Below, piece after piece: positions 44,840 to 47,784 of a DNA stretch of 47,784 nucleotides. A program made the translations under genes and the position numbers. The number at the start of each line of letters is the position of its first letter. The stretch's first letter is position 1. The DNA is from Candidatus Handelsmanbacteria bacterium (lineage in GTDB: Bacteria; Latescibacterota; UBA2968; UBA8231): positions 1 through 47,784 of the forward strand of contig VGJS01000032.1 of assembly GCA_016867395.1 (NCBI GenBank), read 5' to 3'. The notes beneath the pieces are model-generated. The model was not told the origin of the DNA. It was given only the letters and a program-made list of their open reading frames with translations, and did not search any database.

Positions 44840-45625
44840 ATGGAGACCGCAGAAAGCGAGGAGCGCGTCCTGGGCAGCGGCGTCTACGGGGTCAAACTCG
44901 AGGTCTTTGAGGGCCCCCTGGATCTGCTGCTGTACCTGATCCACAAGGACGAGCTGGACATCTACGACATCCCGGTGGCACGGATCACCGCCCAGTACCT
45001 GACCTTCGTCGACCAACTCCACCGCCTCGACCTGGAGCAGGCCAGCGGCTTCATTCTTATGGCCGCCACCCTGATGCGCATCAAGGCGCAGATGCTCCTG
45101 CCCCGGCAGGAACTGCCAGGGGAGGAGGAGGGCTTCGACCCGCGCGCTGACCTGGTCCGCCACCTGCTCGAGTACCAGCAGTTTAAGGAGATCGCCGAAT
45201 GGCTCCACCAGCAGCGCCTGGACCGGCACAACATCTTCCTGCGCCAGGCGGGCCTCGACGAAGGCGAAGTCGGCAACGACCTGCACCCGGTCTCCCTCTT
45301 CGACCTAATCAAAGCCTACCAGCAGGTCCTCAGCCAGGTTCCCCGCGAGGAAGTCCACCGCATCGTCGATGCCCGAATCTCGGTGGAGGACTGCATCCTC
45401 CAGGTGCTGGAACTGCTGGAGCGGCAGGAGCGCCTGAGTTTCCGCGACCTGGTGCGCGGCCAGGGCCAGGCCGCCTTGCTGGCTACCTTCATGGCCCTGC
45501 TCGAACTCCTGCGGCAGCAGCGCATCCACGTGCAGCAGGCCCAGCCCTTCGCTGAGATCTGGCTCGAGCGGCGGCGGACCGCTGTGAGCGAAATCGCAGA
45601 CCAACCCGCAGCCGAGGTTCCTTGA
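44840..45625 (+). CDS. scpA: Segregation and condensation protein A
   Basis: A ~261-residue kleisin that bridges Smc heads in the bacterial condensin. N-terminal VKLEVFEGPLDLLLYLIHKDELDIYDIPVA is the Smc-binding part; the C-terminal winged helix ends near AQPFAEIWLERR. Either the ATG at 44840 or the TTG at 44831, which overlaps the HNH stop, could be the start; neither has a clear SD. The stop overlaps the scpB TTG by four bases. Confidence 0.92.
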   Translation: METAESEERVLGSGVYGVKLEVFEGPLDLLLYLIHKDELDIYDIPVARITAQYLTFVDQLHRLDLEQASGFILMAATLMRIKAQMLLPRQELPGEEEGFDPRADLVRHLLEYQQFKEIAEWLHQQRLDRHNIFLRQAGLDEGEVGNDLHPVSLFDLIKAYQQVLSQVPREEVHRIVDARISVEDCILQVLELLERQERLSFRDLVRGQGQAALLATFMALLELLRQQRIHVQQAQPFAEIWLERRRTAVSEIADQPAAEVP

Positions 45626-46350
45626 GCGAAGCCGAAGACCATCGCGACGAGGACGTCCCTTTAGTCCCCGAGAACCTGCGCCAGATCGTCGAGGCGGTTC
45701 TCGTCAGCGCCGAGGCTCCAGTGACGCCGGGCCGGCTACTGGCCCTCTTCGACGGGGTCAACGGCCGGCACGTGCGCGAGGCCATCGACGCCCTTAAGGC
45801 CCAGTACGAGGCCAGTGGCAGCGCCTTCACCGTTACCGAGATGGCCGGTGGCTTTCAGTTGGCGACCCGCCCCGAGTACGGTCCCTGGCTGCGCAAGTTC
45901 CACGACCGCAACCCGGTGCGCCTCTCCCAGGCGGCCCTGGAGACCCTGGCCATCGTCGCCTTCAGGCAGCCCATCACCCGCGCCGAGTTGGACGCGGTGC
46001 GCGGAGTCAACTCTGGCGGGGTGCTCAACACCCTGATGGAACTCAACATGATCCGCCTGGCCGGCCGCTCCGAGGGGGTGGGTAAACCCATGCTCTTCGC
46101 CACCACCAGGGAATTCCTCGTCCATTTCGGCCTCAAGAGCCTGGCCGACCTGCCCAAGACCAGGGAACTCCAGGACCTTCTGGCCCAAGGCGAGCAGCGG
46201 GCCCAGGCCAGGGAAGAGGCTGGCGGACAATCTACCTCCCTGACGGTAGAAGAGGTGCTGGCCGGTCCCGGCGCCGAGGCCCCCGAACCGGGGGAGACGC
46301 GCGATGAAACGCCCACCGCCTTGGAAGAAGAAACGCCCCCCCGCGCCTGA
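45622..46350 (+). CDS. scpB: Segregation and condensation protein B
   Basis: A 242-residue partner of ScpA in the Smc complex with two winged-helix domains; VRLSQAALETLAIVAFRQPITRAELDAVRGV is the family signature. The start is TTG at 45622, overlapping the scpA stop (TTGA), which fits translational coupling. The acidic C-terminal tail (~195-242) is low-complexity and overlaps the next gene by 47 bases. Confidence 0.92.
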   Translation: MSEAEDHRDEDVPLVPENLRQIVEAVLVSAEAPVTPGRLLALFDGVNGRHVREAIDALKAQYEASGSAFTVTEMAGGFQLATRPEYGPWLRKFHDRNPVRLSQAALETLAIVAFRQPITRAELDAVRGVNSGGVLNTLMELNMIRLAGRSEGVGKPMLFATTREFLVHFGLKSLADLPKTRELQDLLAQGEQRAQAREEAGGQSTSLTVEEVLAGPGAEAPEPGETRDETPTALEEETPPRA

Positions 46351-47098
46351 GCCGGGGGCCGGCGAGGAGCGGATGCGCCTCAACCGCTTCCTGGCCCGGG
46401 CGGGGATCGCCTCGCGGCGCAAGAGCGACGAACTGATCCAGGGCGGAAAGGTGCGGGTCAACGGCGAGACCGCCGGTGAGCCGGGCCGCACCGTGAAGGT
46501 GGGGATCGACCGGGTGGAGGTGGAGGGCAGGCCGGTCTGGCTGCCGGAGGGTCACGAGTACGTGCTGCTCTACAAGCCACGCGGCTGCCTGGTCACCCGC
46601 CGCGACACCCACGGCCGGCCCACGGTCTTCGACCAGATCGACTCTCTGCGTCCGGGCACCGTGGCCGTGGGCCGCCTGGACCAGGACACCACCGGGGTCT
46701 TGCTCCTGACCGACGACGGCGAATTGAATTTCCGCCTGCTGCACCCAAGCCGCCAGGTCAAGAAGCAGTACGAGGCCCTGGTCAGCGGAAAGCCGGATGC
46801 CAGCGATCTGCTGGCCTTGCGCCAGGGTGTAGAGCTGGAAGACGGCCCCACCGCTCCGGCCCAGGTGCAACTGCGTGGGGGTGACGATTACGAGGCGCGG
46901 CTGGAGATCAGCATCCACGAGGGCCGCAAACGGCAGGTGCGGCGCATGTGCGCGGCGGTGGGGCACCCGGTCAAGCGCCTGAAGCGGGTGACCTTCGCCG
47001 GCCTGGGGCTGGGTCGCCTCAAGCCGGGCCAGTGGCGCCGCCTCAGCCCCGGCGAGGTGCGCTCCCTGCGGGGGCGGGCCGGCCTGGGCCCCTCCTGA
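46304..47098 (+). CDS. Ribosomal large-subunit pseudouridine synthase (RluB/RsuA family)
   Basis: A 264-residue enzyme. A basic Pro-rich start precedes an S4 RNA-binding domain (MRLNRFLARAGIASRRKSDELI, ~24-65). The catalytic domain has the GRLDQDTTG motif with nucleophile D126, then KKQYEALVSG and HEGRKRQVRRMCAAVGHPV. It most resembles RluB, which modifies 23S rRNA near position 2605, but RsuA- or RluE-like activity cannot be excluded. It overlaps scpB, and its stop overlaps cmk in TGATG. Confidence 0.92.
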   Translation: MKRPPPWKKKRPPAPEPGAGEERMRLNRFLARAGIASRRKSDELIQGGKVRVNGETAGEPGRTVKVGIDRVEVEGRPVWLPEGHEYVLLYKPRGCLVTRRDTHGRPTVFDQIDSLRPGTVAVGRLDQDTTGVLLLTDDGELNFRLLHPSRQVKKQYEALVSGKPDASDLLALRQGVELEDGPTAPAQVQLRGGDDYEARLEISIHEGRKRQVRRMCAAVGHPVKRLKRVTFAGLGLGRLKPGQWRRLSPGEVRSLRGRAGLGPS

Positions 47099-47757
47099 TG
47101 GGGATCATCATCGCCATCGACGGGGTCGTCAGCGCCGGCAAAAGCACCACCGCCCGCCTGCTGGCCAGGGCGCTGGGCTACCGCCACCTCGACACCGGGG
47201 CCATGTATCGGGCCCTGACATTGGCGGCAACGCGGCGACAGGTGCCACCGGTCGCCGGCCCGGAACTGGAGTCCCTGCTGGGCCGGGTGCATATCGAGTT
47301 GGCGCCCGAAGGCGGGGTGTTGCTCGACGGCGAGGACGTGGGCGAGGATATCCGCCAACCCCAGATCACCCGCAGCGTGGGCGCCTACGCCGATCTGCCC
47401 CTGGTGCGCCGGGCTATGGTCGAGGCCCAGAAGAAGATGGGCGCTCAGGGCGGGGTGGTAGCCGAAGGCCGCGACATGGGCAGCGTGGTCTTTCCGCAGG
47501 CCCAACTCAAGGTACGACTGGTGGCCGACCTGGAGGCGCGGACCCGCCGGCGTTTTGACGAACTGAAGGCCAAGGGCGTAGCGATCTCCCTGGAGCAGGT
47601 GCGGGAGGACATCCGCCGGCGCGACCGGGAGGACCAGGAACGCGACTACGGCCCCCAAGGCCCGCCGGCCGGGGTGATCGAAGTGGACACCACCGCCATG
47701 AGCATAGCCGAACAGGTCGCTCACCTCGCCGCCCTGGCACGCCAACGCGGCGCCTGA
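47098..47757 (+). CDS. cmk: Cytidylate kinase
   Basis: A 219-residue NMP kinase making CDP and dCDP. The P-loop is GVVSAGKST (9-17); YRHLDTGAMYRALTLAA and VVAEGRDMGSVVFPQA are family signatures, and RRRDREDQERD is the late Arg segment. The start is the ATG at 47098 sharing an A with the previous stop. It is the last gene in the window; the scpB-rlu-cmk order is common. Confidence 0.95.
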   Translation: MGIIIAIDGVVSAGKSTTARLLARALGYRHLDTGAMYRALTLAATRRQVPPVAGPELESLLGRVHIELAPEGGVLLDGEDVGEDIRQPQITRSVGAYADLPLVRRAMVEAQKKMGAQGGVVAEGRDMGSVVFPQAQLKVRLVADLEARTRRRFDELKAKGVAISLEQVREDIRRRDREDQERDYGPQGPPAGVIEVDTTAMSIAEQVAHLAALARQRGA

Positions 47758-47784
47758 GTAGCGCCTATTCACCAGCAGTAGGTC

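Overview
This is a GC-rich chromosomal window of mostly housekeeping and metabolic genes, about 40 intact protein genes, one tRNA, no rRNA, no CRISPR array and no prophage. I infer an uncultured-type bacterium of or near the FCB group (Latescibacteria-like lineages would fit). The reasons are the ParE/ParC pair of the Bacteroidetes-like type, a large secreted FG-GAP/choice-of-anchor protein ending in a FlgD-like sorting domain, and a phytanoyl-CoA dioxygenase, an NHL protein, sugar isomerase-like TIM barrels and a ceramidase-like hydrolase. The taxonomic call is inference only.

Layout: 1-378 is the end of a broken IS256-family insertion sequence. 525-1233 holds a ferritin-like protein and a small coiled-coil membrane protein. 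1377-4461 (minus) holds an M3 oligopeptidase and a beta-propeller-like protein, divergent from a ceramidase-like gene (4601-5779). 5772-10862 (minus) holds parC, parE and a DEAD-box helicase. 11114-14437 holds gltX and glnS, convergent. 14590-16217 is a two-gene unit for pyruvoyl arginine decarboxylase and a deoxyhypusine synthase-like enzyme. 16360-21529 holds a sugar isomerase-like gene, dapL, pyk and a small ribbon-helix-helix gene coupled to nadA. 21591-25815 holds a histidine kinase remnant, an NHL protein, a GNAT acetyltransferase, an epimerase, a hypothetical gene and a phytanoyl-CoA dioxygenase. 25865-31740 (minus) is a long same-strand run: glutamine synthetase-like enzyme, SDR, two YeeE/YedE genes, a Cys-motif protein, a HAD phosphatase and xylA. 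31935-34353 holds a hydroxyacid-oxoacid transhydrogenase and murB. 34727-39235 is one decayed giant secreted-protein gene. 39618-39693 is tRNA-Lys(CUU). 39830-44220 is a TPR-efp-accB-accC-gcvH operon. 44331-47757 is an HNH-scpA-scpB-rluB-like-cmk operon.

Several genes touch polyamine or four-carbon amine chemistry: arginine decarboxylase and the DHS-like enzyme, a PuuA-like ligase, and a transhydrogenase whose animal homologue oxidises 4-hydroxybutyrate. They are not in one operon, so a joint pathway is a hypothesis. EF-P is also present, and a DHS-like enzyme in the same genome raises the question of its substrate.

The most unusual non-coding feature is a dispersed palindromic element in four intergenic spacers (12604-12753, 16232-16321, 18631-18765, 34381-34582). 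In the copies compared, the two inverted ends resemble each other. Other points are a 20-bp dyad inside the parE promoter, an AT-rich SD-less start for the small regulator before nadA, and the multiply disrupted giant gene. I did not find a clearly new defence or mobile system.
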